Part shown: positions 29,650-41,648 of the stretch, in pieces
Layout of the letters: each line of letters opens with the position of its first letter
How positions within the stretch are numbered: position 1 is the stretch's first letter
Origin: Nematopogon swammerdamellus
Taxonomy: Eukaryota > Arthropoda > Insecta > Lepidoptera > Adelidae
Direction: 5' to 3'
NCBI GenBank assembly: GCA_946902875.1
Contig: OX336343.1
Coordinates: forward strand, 15,919,596-15,983,595
Length of the DNA: 64,000 nt
Notes under the pieces: model-generated
What the model was told of the DNA's origin: nothing
The model's input: the letters and a program-made list of their open reading frames with translations, nothing else
The model's database searches: none
Position numbers and translations under genes: made by a program

Positions 29650-31756
29650 GTAAGTGTTTTGTTTAGTAGCATTTTGTTTTATTTCTAGTAATTTATTTAT
29701 TCATATAGTAGGAGGTATTATTATATTGCCAATAACATTAGTTAGATAACGCCGAACAGCGTGGTGTGTATGGCCTAATTCGTATAAGGATAATAGGTAC
29801 ATTGTAGATGATCATTGATCATTAAATTTATTGATCAAACAAAACTATCACTGGAAGGTTGCACGCTCGTGGTTGCACGCAATGCACGCTTCGATGTGAG
29901 AAACTAATTGTGACGCTAACGCATGCATGAATTTGTTCGCATGAATTTGCCGTAGCTAAATATCATATCGTTGGTAGCTAGAACGATAAAAGTTGGTAGG
30001 TGTCATCTTCATTTTATTCCTCACAATAAGACAGCGCCAAGACACAGCCCTTAACGCGCTGAACGACGCGCTTTCGAGATAGAGTTACACGACAGAAAGA
30101 GAAGCGAAATGTAGGCGGTTATCGTGGTTAGGCATGCAGCTCTGTGCGAGTCAATTTGTACTTTATCGCGTCGTCGCAGAGGAGCTATTTTTTTGTGAGT
30201 GTTTGTACAGAGCAGCTTCTGTACGGAGTACTCTTTTCTATTCTGTGCCGGCGCGGCGCGGCGCGGCGACGAAGGCAGGGCGCGGTGTAGGTGCCGGGTA
30301 TAGTACAGTACAGATTGATAGTATGTACTCGCCCGCACGCCGTACCGCCCCACCCGCCCGCTCTGTAGCCGCGCCGCGCCGCCCGCACCGCTCACCGCAC
30401 CCCCGAGCCGCCTCTTTGTTTGATCGGCGCCGCCGCTTTGACAATTATTAAAATTTGCCTCGTGCTCGCTGCGTGTCGCCCCCGCCTAGCCTCATCTTTT
30501 TCCGTCGCCTCGATTACGCCACGGTTTTGTCTCATTAGGGCTTTTGTATGGTTTTGTGTGAGCTCCCCTTTGATCTTACCGGCAAGATTCCCCCCAGCCC
30601 CTTGCCCACGGTCCCCTCTCTCTCCGCCGCCGCGGTGGTGTCCACCTGCACTTTTATTGTTTCCTCGCCTCCTCCCTCTCATCTTCTCATCTGCGTCGTT
30701 CGAATTTGCACGCTCCACTTTGAGCCGGCCCGCGGCCCCGGCCCCGGCGTCGATTAATGTGCTAAACTAAATATCTGTTCCCGACCCGACCGACGCGACG
30801 AGACGTGAGACGTGCTGCCGTGTGCCTTGGGACTTCTTTCTGTCGGCCTTTGTGAATACTATTATCAACGGACTTCTGTGGATCCGCGGTCGCGGCTGCA
30901 CGTTTAAGTTTGCGTTAATTGCTTGAATCATTCAAAAGGTGGACTGAAACGTTCCCGACTTCATACGTCAGCAGCGTGCGAAAATAAGCTAGAAGGATTG
31001 AGCGGTATATTCTGTAAGAGAGTGACCAAAACGATGAGTGGAATCATGTGAGAAAATAAAGCTATTCACAACCAACGAAGTATTATGTAAAACATTAATA
31101 CCTCATTGAAATTTACAACCGTTGGAGATGTCACTGAAATCTCAAAACTTCATCCCCTGAGTGTTTTAGGTCGTTCGATATTATTTTTTTAAGTATGGTT
31201 AACTAATGGCAGTAGCGGATGTCTGCAGGTGGCCTCGTCGCCCTAGCCTCCCCTCCGCCGCCGCGGCCGCCCGGTTGATTGCCTTCGTGGATGGAGATTT
31301 ATTGGTGAATATGAAAATCAACCTAAAACCGTAGAATAATGGATTAGTGAAGTTTGAGTTATTCCTCGAGTTATTCTATGATACTGTTAACGTTAAGAAG
31401 AACTGTGATCATGAGAATTTGATGATCATTTCGCTATACGTCCTACGGTAACTGACTGAAGTTTCCTTACTACCAAGTTCTGAATTCTTCACTACTTATA
31501 CTAAAAATATGTCTTCCTGACCCTTGGCGCAATAAACTTTCGATAGGGATGCCAAACAGTGGTCACGCTGATATATCGATGCAAAACTAAACTACGACTT
31601 CGACACGATCTTAACTCAGATTGTATAGGCAAATTATGTAAAATGTCATCTCATCGCATTGTCATATAATGTATATTGTCGATAGCATCGATAAATAATC
31701 GACAACAAAGATTGATGTTCTGAAGACAATGAATGGGTCCTAGTGCCGTTTCTTGT
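29650..31756. promoter_or_regulatory. Noncoding or intronic; GC-rich island 30240-30760 with TCF-like site
   Basis: If the THAP exon is real this may be its first intron. The GC-rich island has CCCCTTTGATCTTACC at 30565, again a TCF-type match, with CCGCCGCCG about 60 bp downstream. All frames across it are open because of composition. 31230-31275 is another short GC-rich patch. No second THAP exon is recognised. Confidence 0.3.
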
Positions 31757-31805
31757 CTTTTTTTATGGAAACTGACACGGTTGGCTACATCACCTACAAC
31801 ATCAA
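31757..31805 (-). mobile_element. SINE tail fragment
   Basis: A T-run followed by ATGGAAACTGACACGGTTGG and CATCACCTACAACATC matches the tail end of the composite SINE. It is cut after about 49 bp. Confidence 0.7.
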
Positions 31806-32344
31806 TGGGAACCCGGATTAACTTAACTATGGCTTTATTACAATAAAGCTATAACTTTACTGAATGTCCTGAATTTAATTTCTATTAAAATTTTACTAAG
31901 TTACTCAATATCAGAGGCTAAGCAGATCAAAGAGAGCAGAGGCGGGTAGCGGCGGAGGGGGCTCCCTGTGACAGGCAAGTGAGAGATAATAATAAAAAAG
32001 TGTGCAGGATGTGCGGGTGTGGTGGCGGGGCGCGACTCGGCGCGAGAGATGAAAGCCGCGACCTAGGGCACCGTTCACACCGCCAGTCCGCCACTGATGT
32101 ATGTGATATGAACTCGTTGACCTATCTCATTCCTCCTCCGCCACCGCGGCCGTGGCGCCCCGCCCCGCCCCGCGCCACCGGCGATGTCATATCAATCACT
32201 CATTCATTTCGTTTGTTCACTCAACCGAGCGTTACAATATCATCAATGTCGCCGCTTCTATTTAGGCAAAGATATAGGTACCTACGGGGTGTCGTCGGCT
32301 CGAAAAGTACAAATACAAATTTTCTTCGTTTGAGTTAACTTCTA
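31806..32344. other. Noncoding; GC-rich island 31925-32190
   Basis: GCAGATCAAAGAGAGC at 31922 precedes a GC-rich block (GGTGGCGGGGCGCG, CCGCCACCGCGGCCG). Chance ORFs only. Confidence 0.35.
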
Positions 32345-32645
32345 AATCTATAATATGAGGCAGCTTTTTCTTTCGTCCGTCCGTCCGTCTTTCTGTTTTT
32401 CGAGGGCTGTATCTCTTGAAACGTAATAGCTAGGTATCCCGTTGAAATTTTCACAAAATATGTGTTATTATGGCGGATATAACAACAAATAATAAAAAAA
32501 TAGAATAAGTAAAAAATTAAGGGGGGTTCCCATACAAGAAACGTGTTTTTTTAATGTTTTTTTTTTGTGGTGCTGAAACCTCGGTGCGCGAGTCCGACTC
32601 GCACTTGGCCGTTTTTTTTTCCTTTTGAGGTACGGAACCCTAAAA
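32345..32645 (-). repeat. Lepidopteran dispersed repeat, family R1
   Basis: It contains CGTCCGTCCGTC, GGGGGGTTCCCATACAAGAA and GTCCGACTCGCACTTGGCC, in the opposite orientation to 16177-16470. It ends with GGTACGGAACCCTAAAAA. Confidence 0.78.
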
Positions 32646-32682
32646 ATTACTCAGCACATCGCATAAACTTAACGCAATACAC

Positions 32683-32994
32683 CAGTGGTGCCCAAACGGT
32701 CGATCGCAAGAGGCTTTTAGGTCGATCGCTGAAAATATGTAGAGCAAGAAGTGACTCTAGAAACATCGAATAATTTATAATATTTGATGTCACTAACATT
32801 TTCCGGGTGGTGTCGTCTTCCACAAGGACCGCAATAGTAACAAATATAAAAGATATGTAATGAACATAGTTTTCAATTCAAACAAAAATTACTACAATTT
32901 ATTTAACAACGAAAAGCTTTGGTACAAGTGTCGATCTCACAACCTTAAATTTTTTGTAGGTGGATCTTCATAGAAAAAAGTATGGGCACCACTG
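32683..32994. mobile_element. 312-bp non-autonomous hAT element with perfect 8-bp duplication
   Basis: The ends are CAGTGGTGCCCA at 32683 and TGGGCACCACTG to 32994. CAATACAC flanks both sides (32675-32682 and 32995-33002), an exact 8-bp duplication as expected for hAT. The interior is AT-rich without an ORF. The perfect duplication suggests a fairly recent insertion. Confidence 0.92.
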
Positions 32995-33002
32995 CAATAC
33001 AC

Positions 33003-33278
33003 TGTGAATAAAATACTTTTACGTTCGAGTATTGTAGTTCTTTCTAATATTATTTCAAAATTTACATAAAATTTTAAGATTTATGGTAAACTAGCTTTTG
33101 CCTGCGGCTTTTATTTTATATATTTATTACCACATTCACATATTTACATTAATTTTAAATATACAGATTATAAAAATACACCACATATACTCAAAATTAA
33201 TATAAAAATAATTAACGGAATACCGCCGGCCGGCGGGAGGCAAGCCTCCAAGCACGCCGACGGGTGCAGGCCGTGGCT
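33003..33278. other. Noncoding; AT-rich with dispersed repeat edge
   Basis: AAACTAGCTTTTGCCTGCGG at 33091 is typical of a common lepidopteran repeat start, also seen near 29050, 35250, 51640 and 55978. Confidence 0.4.
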
Positions 33279-33374
33279 ACGGAGCTCTCCGAGACGACGC
33301 GAGGCAAGCTACGAGCGATAGGTGGTGGTACTAGACACGTAGGCCACCACCACCCCAATCTCGGAGAGCTCCGT
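33279..33374. repeat. Hairpin with a 16-bp perfect stem
   Basis: ACGGAGCTCTCCGAGA (33279-33294) pairs with TCTCGGAGAGCTCCGT (33359-33374). Inside, GGTGGTGGT at about 33321 can pair with ACCACCACC at about 33345. GC-rich sequence surrounds it. It is perhaps the end of a DNA element. Confidence 0.8.
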
Positions 33375-35859
33375 ATCCGCCGGACTGCACGGCGATGTCG
33401 TCGCGCAGCTCTTTCACATATCTCGTTCTTCGCGCGCGCATCGCCTCAAATTTGCACTGCACCATTATTAATTATTAGTATATTGATTGATTGAGTATTG
33501 ATGATATCGGTTATTTACTAAGGTATTTTTTATAACCGAATTAGAAGCGAGCGAAACCGTGGGCAATATCTCAATAAATCAATATCTAATACAAAGATTT
33601 TCCTAAATCCAAAATTTTTCCAAAATTCAAAGTCGATAAATCCTTTACATTTTCATAATAATGTAATGTAATACAATTCACAGAGCAGCGATCGGCGGCC
33701 GTCTTCCCCAGCCCGCGTGCGACGGCATTTCTTGCTCTGTGGTAACTAATATCCAACAAGTCCGCGGCAATGATTCCATAGTCTGCCAAAACTAAAACTC
33801 CTCATGTCTAGGAAAGATGACTCAATCGAGTTACTAAAAATGATACCTTTTGTAATAAAATTACCTGTTTTAAAACGACGATACCGAGATTAAAGGCAGG
33901 CAACATCTTGTCGACGGATCAAAGGGATGGCTCGGCCAATAGGGGTTGTCGGCGGGCGGCGGACCACGCCCCCGCTCGGCGTCGACCACGTGCGCCGTCG
34001 TCGACGACGCGCTCCGCTGCTGCTGCTCGGTTCTGATCCGAATCGCGCTGCGCTGCTGCCTCCGCCGCGCTCCACTCCACCGAGACCGCCCGCGCGCGCG
34101 CGCGCCGCCCGCCAGTTGTCGTGGAGCGCCCTGCGTCGCCGGATCTCTACCGCCTTTACACTCAGCGTCCGCAGGCACTTTAGCGAACCGAGAAAACTTT
34201 TCCCGCGCGAACGACTGCGAGATGCGACACGTGCAAATACACATTTCTAAATTTCATACAATCTAGGCTCCAATTAGTTTACCTTGCTTATAATATTTTA
34301 AGATAGATAATTGGTAATATAGAGTAGACAATATAAACTAGGGTGAAATGCAGTTTGATTTGATGTGTTGAATTTGTGAAAATACTGTTTTGTGTGTCGT
34401 CTCGGAGACATCACTGGATTAAACTATTCACTAAATGTAATGAATCGCAGGTACAAGTTTAGCAAACTAAATAAACGTATTAATTAACATCTATTAACAT
34501 ATTTATTAATAATAATACCTAACACAACTAACAATATATTTTGTACCATACCTACTACTTAATTAATTATAATCGTCTATATAAAAATGTATGAACTTTT
34601 AGAAATAAGTATGAATTGATAAATGTTTTAACAATAAAATCCAATAATTCAACGAGATACCTTTGGACGTCGAAAGCAAAAGGTACGAAACAATATTTTA
34701 CTTGACATGTTTATTTTGTATTAGCGCCGCCTGCGCTGTTTGGGTTCGACGAGGTTCCTCTCAGTACCAACTCCCAAACATTGTGGCATTGTTTATTCAT
34801 CATCCATTGACAGTACACTGCACTTGCATTCGTCATAATATTATAACATATAAGTATTAACATTAGACATTTAGCCAGATATAAAGAATTGCTATATTTT
34901 AGTATACCTAGAAATGTTATCACTTTTAACCCATTCCATTGGTCTTAGGAAATGTATATTTTTCTGGTAATGTCAGGGCCTTCGTGTATTGCACTTTTCT
35001 ACGGTTGCAGAATACAATTTCTTTCAGTCAACATAATTTTCAACAGATTTTTCAGTATTTTAATTGCAGTTATATAAATGCATCTTATTCTAATCTACTA
35101 TATGAAATGAATATTTATCGTTCGTTCGTCTTTTATGCGTTCGTAAACCATTCATCCAATTACGATTAAACTTTGGTGGGTTGTTGTGCGTCCGCGAAGG
35201 TTTCTGACAAAAAAAAATTCGCGCGAGCGGAGCCGCGGGCTTGGCCAAAAGCTAGTTTGTAATAAATAACATTGCTAACTTTAGTACCCCGGTCCGCTAT
35301 CAATGAATGAATAAGATACCGGACCGGGTTGAAAAAATGTTGAATAAAGATGTTTACTAATTTTTATTTTATTTTTTGAGCCTTATGTTCCGGAGTAAAC
35401 ACCTCGGGCAGCGCGCGTGACAGACGGACGGACAGACACCTGATCGATTTTATAAGGGTACTGCCAGCATCTCTGTCTACAGAACTCTATAACAAGTAGG
35501 TGAAAATGAACTACATGAAAATAAACAAGAAATACAGGAGTTCGGGAAGGCGGATTTATCACTACAAGTGATAAGATTATCTTCCAGTCAACCTTTTAGG
35601 TTAGTTTTGTGATTTGGTTGGTTCAATGCGTTGAGTAATACTAATAAATACTATAAAACAGTAGGTATATTATATCGCATATCACTGGTGCATTTATATA
35701 GTACTCGCTGTCCCCGCGGCTCCGCTCCGTGACATTCGAGTTTCAAATACTTGAGGAAATAACATAATTTTTATATGGGTTTTTGGACGTCGGAATTTTT
35801 ATATAGAATTTAACATGGTTTATATTAATGTATGACGGTTCTACTCACAGTCACAGTCG
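33375..35859. other. Noncoding; GC-rich island 33915-34195
   Basis: The island has CGGATCAAAGGGATGG at 33914 (TCF-like), GCGCCGTCG words and (GC)n at about 34090-34105. 34800-34875 matches part of 11290-11370. 35210-35250 is the end of a dispersed repeat (GAGCGGAGCCGCGGGC). ORFs are compositional. No gene is seen. Confidence 0.4.
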
Positions 35860-35955
35860 TTCTCTGAGCTATGTGGGTTGAGCCATGCTGTATGGCTCAA
35901 CCCGTAACGGTTTCAGGCCATAGGCCTGAAACGTCGAGCCACAAAGCTCGGAGAA
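35860..35955. repeat. Three-stem (cloverleaf-like) inverted repeat
   Basis: The outer stem TTCTCTGAGCTATGTGG pairs with CCACAAAGCTCGGAGAA. The first inner hairpin is GGGTTGAGCCAT with ATGGCTCAACCC (5-nt loop). The second is GTTTCAGGCC with GGCCTGAAAC (3-nt loop). The lack of Pol III boxes argues against a tRNA. Confidence 0.85.
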
Positions 35956-36114
35956 CAACCATGTATAAAACAGTAATTAATATATTTTATCAACAGGATT
36001 TTTGATGAAGTGTTCAAATAAACGGATATACTTTCTCCAAAAAAGTAAATCACTGAGGGCGAGGCTGAAGGCTGAGCTGCTTTCAGTTAAGCCACATACT
36101 ATCTCAAAGACACT
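35956..36114. repeat. Dispersed repeat with G-A-G-G-C-Y-G-A-A-G-G-C-Y-G-A-G core (copies 36045, 36275, 36365, 51722)
   Basis: CTGAGGGCGAGGCTGAAGGC at 36053 is echoed by CACGAAGGGCGCGGTCGAAG at about 36268 and CCTGAGGGTGAGGCCGAAGG at 36362, each followed by GAG(C/T)T and a CAG-GTA-type end. Three related units in 400 bp suggest a local tandem arrangement, one of them beside the MITE at 36115. Confidence 0.6.
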
Positions 36115-36264
36115 AAGGCCCACTTGCACCAACACGAGTTTAAAGTTAAGTAGCGAGTTATGGATTTAAACGCGGTTCCCACAGTCAAAGGGTGCTAGCT
36201 TAAACTGGTTTAGCGAGTTAAACTGGTTTATATATTAAATTTGTGTTGGTGCAAGTGGGCCTTA
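36115..36264. mobile_element. 150-bp MITE with AAGGCCCACTTGCACCAACA ends
   Basis: The left end AAGGCCCACTTGCACCAACA and the right end, its near-perfect complement, frame an interior with several imperfect copies of GTTAAACTGGTTTA. It carries no ORF. The flanking duplication is unclear because the outermost CTAAGG/CCTTAG is itself palindromic. Confidence 0.82.
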
Positions 36265-37512
36265 GTCACGAAGGGCGCGGTCGAAGACTGTGCTGCTACG
36301 TTTAGGCAGGTTCAGATAAACAATATATTATCTATAACATATATTATAGAGTAGATTAAGTCCCTGAGGGTGAGGCCGAAGGCCGAGTTACGTCCAGGTA
36401 TACAACATAGTTTCTCGAAGTTCACGGTTTACAATTTACAATTTTTGGGAATACAAATAAGTTTTGCTGGAATGGCACCTAATTTAACGTGGTTTCGCGA
36501 GGAGAGGTAATTTTGGCTCTCGACTGCACCATTGTTCTCTCGGTACAGCCACACATAAAAAAGGAATAAGTGGCTGATGCTTAACTTATGTATTTCATCC
36601 ATTTTGTTTTTTTATATATACCTATGTAATCAACTTAGTATAAAAAGACAAAATCATCAAAACGCTATACAATCCGTGTTGAGAATCATGTGCGAGGTGC
36701 ATCCATCCAGTGAGTTCTGAAAATATAGTACAATAAAACCTACTTGATCCCAATAACGTTACTTCAAAGGAAGTAATGACAAGCGGTTGAACGGATTATA
36801 ATTCCAAGAACTTAACTACAAACAATTAAACAATACTACGCTAACAAACGGATTTCATATATGATCAATAAAATATCATAGATTAGGAAATTGTCCAATA
36901 CTAAGAACAGAGTCTCTCACTACAAGAATTATATCTAGTCATGTAATATCGACAGCAATACGACACCTCCAAGCGAAATCTGTGCGAGCGAGTATCAATC
37001 CTTAGCATCCAAATATACCTAAGCTGTAGCTTTGTGTTATAAAACAATTTGTTGTTCCGGCGGCCAACATTATTATCCTTTCATCATCATCAGAAAATAG
37101 AATCAACTTAGATTTTCCAGAAAACGTCAGTGAAAACACCATGTGAATTGATTTGGTAGTTATCGAGTTAAAAGCGAATATAGAATTAGACGACGACGGG
37201 TTTAAAAAAAAAGACAAACGGTCGTACCTCTCGGAAGTCCACACCGCATATCGAGATCAGTAAGCCGTTCCGACGCATTTTGATCAATACGCAAAATGAA
37301 TAATCCAAAATACTGAATTTGACATATACGCAAAACGCCCAATACTCTTATCCACTAATACAGTGAAGTTGCCTAGAAGAGGAGACTTCCTCAAAAAGCA
37401 AGTACATATATAATGCGAATAGTAGAGCAAGAACAGCTCTTGCAAGTCCTCATGACTAAAATATCTGAAATGCCATTTCAGACGCCCTTAGGATGATGTA
37501 TCATACATAAGG
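36265..37512. other. Noncoding stretch
   Basis: Begins with two more units of the repeat described at 35956-36114. The rest is AT-rich. The 80-codon minus ORF at 37002-37244 is not recognised. Confidence 0.4.
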
Positions 37513-37637
37513 TGGGACTGACAGACTGGTGCAACGTAACATGCAAGGTATTCTAACATACGTTGTAACAGATTGCCACACCTACCTAGTCCATTCTTAC
37601 ATTGCATAGTGTTACATTGCACCAGTGTCTGTACGCG
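37513..37637. mobile_element. MITE with ACAGACTGGTGCAACGTAAC-type ends
   Basis: ACAGACTGGTGCAACGTAACA at the left and the complement of ACAGACACTGGTGCAATGTA at the right form about 22-bp imperfect inverted repeats. There is no ORF and no clear target duplication. Confidence 0.65.
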
Positions 37638-40600
37638 ACATCATGCATCACATGTATTTTCCATAGAGGAGGCGGCATTTTGGGTAACATAAAGGAATTG
37701 AGGACGTAACCCAAAATGTAATTTTCAACTTAGGTTTAAGGGTAGCTCGAGAGTACGCTTTTCATAATTTATTGCAATATGTGGTGTAGGTACTTAAAGA
37801 GAGATGGTAGCTATTTGACGCAAATAGGTAATGGAGCTGCACATCGGCGAACCCTTGAAGTCAGTCCTATGTAAACGATAATGAAATGCGTTGAGAGATT
37901 GGCAATGGCTGGCACAGCACAACAGCGAATGGCAGCCGCGAACCGACACCGGCTTCGCTCCCGTCCCTCTCGTGCTTCACTTTGACCCGCAAAAAAGGAC
38001 TTTTCTGTGCTAATTTCCAAACAGTTTCGCGCGCGCGGCGGCGGCCGCACAGATAAGGATAGACGAGCGAGAACCAGTGGAGAAAATGTCTTTGATGTAG
38101 AGCAGAGAAGCGAGACCGGTCCTCCCCGAGCCGCCCCGCCCCGCCGAGCCGTCTCTCTCGCAGTATTACCCACCTTAGGACGGTGACTTTGCGAGGGATG
38201 AGTGGAGACTTTGAATGAAAGGATTTTTTTCATCTTCTTTCCCTTTGTACTTAATTTAAATTTCGTTTATATCAATGCTCGGAGTTTCCTTTTGAGTGTG
38301 TTTTCTCTTTTACTTTGTCGCGTTTATCCTCTTCAATTTGTTATATTCAGAGCGAGACTCGCTCCCGGCGCCGCGCCGCGCGGCCTAGCCGAATCTTTGT
38401 CGCTTTGTAAGTAATTAAATTTAGTGTTCATAATCAATGGCTTGTATAATTTTTTGTTGCATTAGTTTCAAGTCAGACCAGGCACGTTAATTATTTTTTT
38501 TTTAAATATTTCAAGCTTGCTTAAGACTTATTTTAGTTTAGATGTAGATTGAGACGAAGATTGTATTGATTCGATATTTACGATGATAATATTAAAAATG
38601 AAAATGTTATTAAATAAAGCTGTACGGTGCATGCCTGCCTATACGATGTAGATGGGTGCATCAGCTGTGGGCGATACCATATATAGACGGTCTGCGACGC
38701 GGCGCGACTGCCCACTCGCTGTTTGGAGTGGAGTTGAGGCGCTTACTTATAGGAAAGGACCACGACCACAACGACGCACTGCAAACACACCGCCCCGAGC
38801 ATCTCCTTGTCCAAAGGAGGCTCAACTCACCACAAACAAAGTGGCTCTAGTTTTCCAAAGAATTTTTGCTTTCATTAAAGATTGAGCTCTTTGATAGACA
38901 CTTAAGTGAAAATCGAGTTAGGCAAGTAATACGTATATTAATTTCATCCACCGTTACTTGTACCTACGTACAGTTTACATTCCCATACAACGTGACAACG
39001 CTAATTGCTTTTGGGTTATTTGCCTCTGTGAAGTTGTTATAATAATTAAACTGAAAGTTATGAAGCCCCATAATAAAGCCACGATACAGACGTCAAAAAG
39101 GTTTAATTAGTTCGGTGGAGGCGGAGGCGGGGCGGGCGGCGGCGCGGCGCTCGGTGAAGCGTGCGGCTGAGCGGGGCGCGGCGACGGCCGCAGCACTGCT
39201 GCTCCCGGGAGCTGCACCAGATAAAGTTGTTAACTCACAAACAAATACAATTCCCGCTATTCTTGTCAAATTACCGTCAAAACAAAGGTAAAATGGAACG
39301 TTTGCGTCGACCTCGGCGCCTCGTCGCCGCTCACAGAGCTCCCTTCGCGGGACGCCGCGCCGTCGCCGCCTCCGCCGCCAGCGCCGCCGGCGCCGGCGGC
39401 GGCTCGTCTTTGACTTTGACACAAAGACGACATATTAATAACATTCAAATAGGTCGGGCAAAGTGCTCCGCTATCAAAGGCGGAGCTTCACAGACGGAAA
39501 AATGCAATACGAGTAAATTAAACAAATAGAGAAGCAAAGGTAATGCGCCGCCCGGGGCTAGCGAGACACCCGCGGGCCGCGCCTCGCCACGCTCTGTAGT
39601 AGTGACCTTTCATCTCTAAAGAGAAACATCTTAAAAGAGACGAGCTTCATTTTTCGGCGGGACATCAGGTTACAATGTCGCTTGAGAGCCATACTAAATC
39701 CGGAAATCTTGCACTGATCTGCGAATAGAGACCGCAATAAAAGTATGAAACGCACGGAACGCAATGCACTCCTACCTATTTAGTGGTCCCACAAAAGGGT
39801 CCTACATGAGGCGTGTATATTGGTAGTCACATTTGTCAAAGGTAACGGTGCTTGTACGTTGAACTGGATAAAATCCACCACGATGGGGTTGACTGCAAGG
39901 ATATTGGTTGACTGCAGCAGATTGTCGAGAGCTGGGCATGGCATGGTGGGTGCGGCGACGCCTGCACGGAAGCCTCGCGTGTGTGACATCGACTGCAAGA
40001 AGTGGCGGGGGCATAAAGAACTGCGGAGTCGGGCGGAGCTGAGTAGCGGGACGGAGGCGGAGGGACACGGTGGGATAGGAACAGGAGTCGGCCGGGGCGG
40101 GGGTGGAGAGAGCGAGAGGGCGGCGCGGCGGCCGGGGACCGGGGAGTGTGTGGTTTCCTTTTGATGTCATCTTCGCGCAAACTTTGCTACGGGATCGGCT
40201 TTGAGATAGAGAGACGGCGCGGCGCGCCGGCGGCGGCGGTGGCGCGGCGAGTGACTAATTTGGCCCAGCATTTGATCTCGCCTCTCGCCGTCCCACTCGC
40301 GCGCGCGCCCGCCTCTCGCTCGCGGTGGAAGCTCTCTGCAAAATTTCGCTTTGATCATAAAGTTAAATTATATGGGAATTGGGCATTAAATGGATACATG
40401 TAGGGCGTGCGTACTGCCTCGTAACTCCGTTACTCACTTCGTCGGTATCTTTGACGAGTCTAGTGCCCGCCTCACTAAATGAGTAATATTCTCAAAAACA
40501 AAACTTGCGCCGAGAAGTTTGCCTCTGCGAGCTCTGCTCCGGCTCCGCTGTCTGTGGAGGCGGGCGCGTGTGCCGGCTGCGCGGAGTGCCAGCTCGGGGC

Positions 40601-41561
40601 CCGCGCGCGCTCGCTGCTCGCTGTTTATCTTGCTGCTTTGCCTAATTTGCTGGATGTGCCCAATTCCTTTTTACCTTGTAGTTAGTAGGCAATAGATACT
40701 TGTGCCGCTCCGCGCCCCCGCCGCCCCCGCCCCCGCTCCCGAGAGCCGCTGCTGCCCGCGCCGAGCAGCTCTTCTCCTTTGACACGTAACGTGCTATGTA
40801 AGCACTTTGTATAATATTTTACACGAGTATTTTGATAAACACGTACGAGAATGTTCATGTCTCTCTTTAAAATACTTATCAAAGATGCCCTCTGTCGATG
40901 CTCCGCTCCGGCTCGGAGCTACGATTAAGCTTTCTGTGAAGTTATTGCGTTGGGTTGGGTGGGAAGTCGGTGGCGCATGGCGGCGGCGCGCGGCGCCTTC
41001 TTTTCAAAGGGATAATGCTAAGTAATTAGTTCCTTAGTTTTGTACGCGTGTACACATAATAACAAGGTTCGACGTTAAAGTTAATTGTGTTGGTGAATTA
41101 AATTTACCCTAATTTGGTATTAAACTTCAATCCAACCTGTCAAATGGAATTACAAGTAGAGGGATGAAAATGATGTCAGTATTTGAAAGTATTGCTCAGG
41201 TTTACAAAGCTGCGGCGCAGCAGAACATTATCTAAAATTGCAAAATTTTTAAATTGCCGCCGAATTTGTATTTTGGTTAGGGCCCTAAAATACGTTAAGA
41301 TTAGTGTTGTTATGACCATTGTATTTTTGTCTTCCTTCGTTAAGACACTAAAATATGTTATGGTATTTTTATTACAATTGAAAATACTCATGTACATAAT
41401 ATGGTGTAAATTTTAACCAAAAGTATTACCTGAATAACTAGAGCTCCAGCCAACGTAGGTAGAGCTACCTAATCCAAATCGTTGTCCAAACCTCTACAAT
41501 TTTTTTCGTGGGCGAATGTTTAGGCTCCAAGGACCGGCCGACCAAGAAGTTCAGGGATGTC
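37638..41561. promoter_or_regulatory. Noncoding; cluster of GC-rich islands (37920-38150, 39110-39420, 39950-40330, 40500-40760)
   Basis: Four GC-rich islands lie within 3 kb. They include CTTTGATG at 38090 and CTTTGATA at 38889, CTATCAAAGGCGG at 39469, CATTTGATCTC at 40269, CTTTGATC at 40349 and TATCAAAGATG near 40877. Chance ORFs of 60-140 codons in these islands are Arg/Pro/Ala-rich and mutually overlapping on both strands, so they are not annotated as genes. 41040-41440 is AT-rich and empty. Confidence 0.3.
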
Positions 41562-41648
41562 TCTGGTATGGCACCTACCTTCTCGGAGGTGATATTGGCT
41601 AGTCAGAGCATGTGCTTTGGCCCCTCTGACTCAGCCAACCATACCGGA
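41562..41648. repeat. Palindromic-ended repeat, family R7
   Basis: TCTGGTATGG at 41562 and CCATACCGGA ending at 41648, with the same interior as 16069-16159. Confidence 0.75.

Noticed and set aside
30051..30770. ORFs of 67-116 codons on both strands
   Set aside because: Pro/Arg/Ser-rich composition over a GC-rich island; no protein family recognised.
39093..40403. Cluster of 60-122-codon ORFs on both strands
   Set aside because: Mutually overlapping, Arg/Ala-rich and without motifs; composition explains them.
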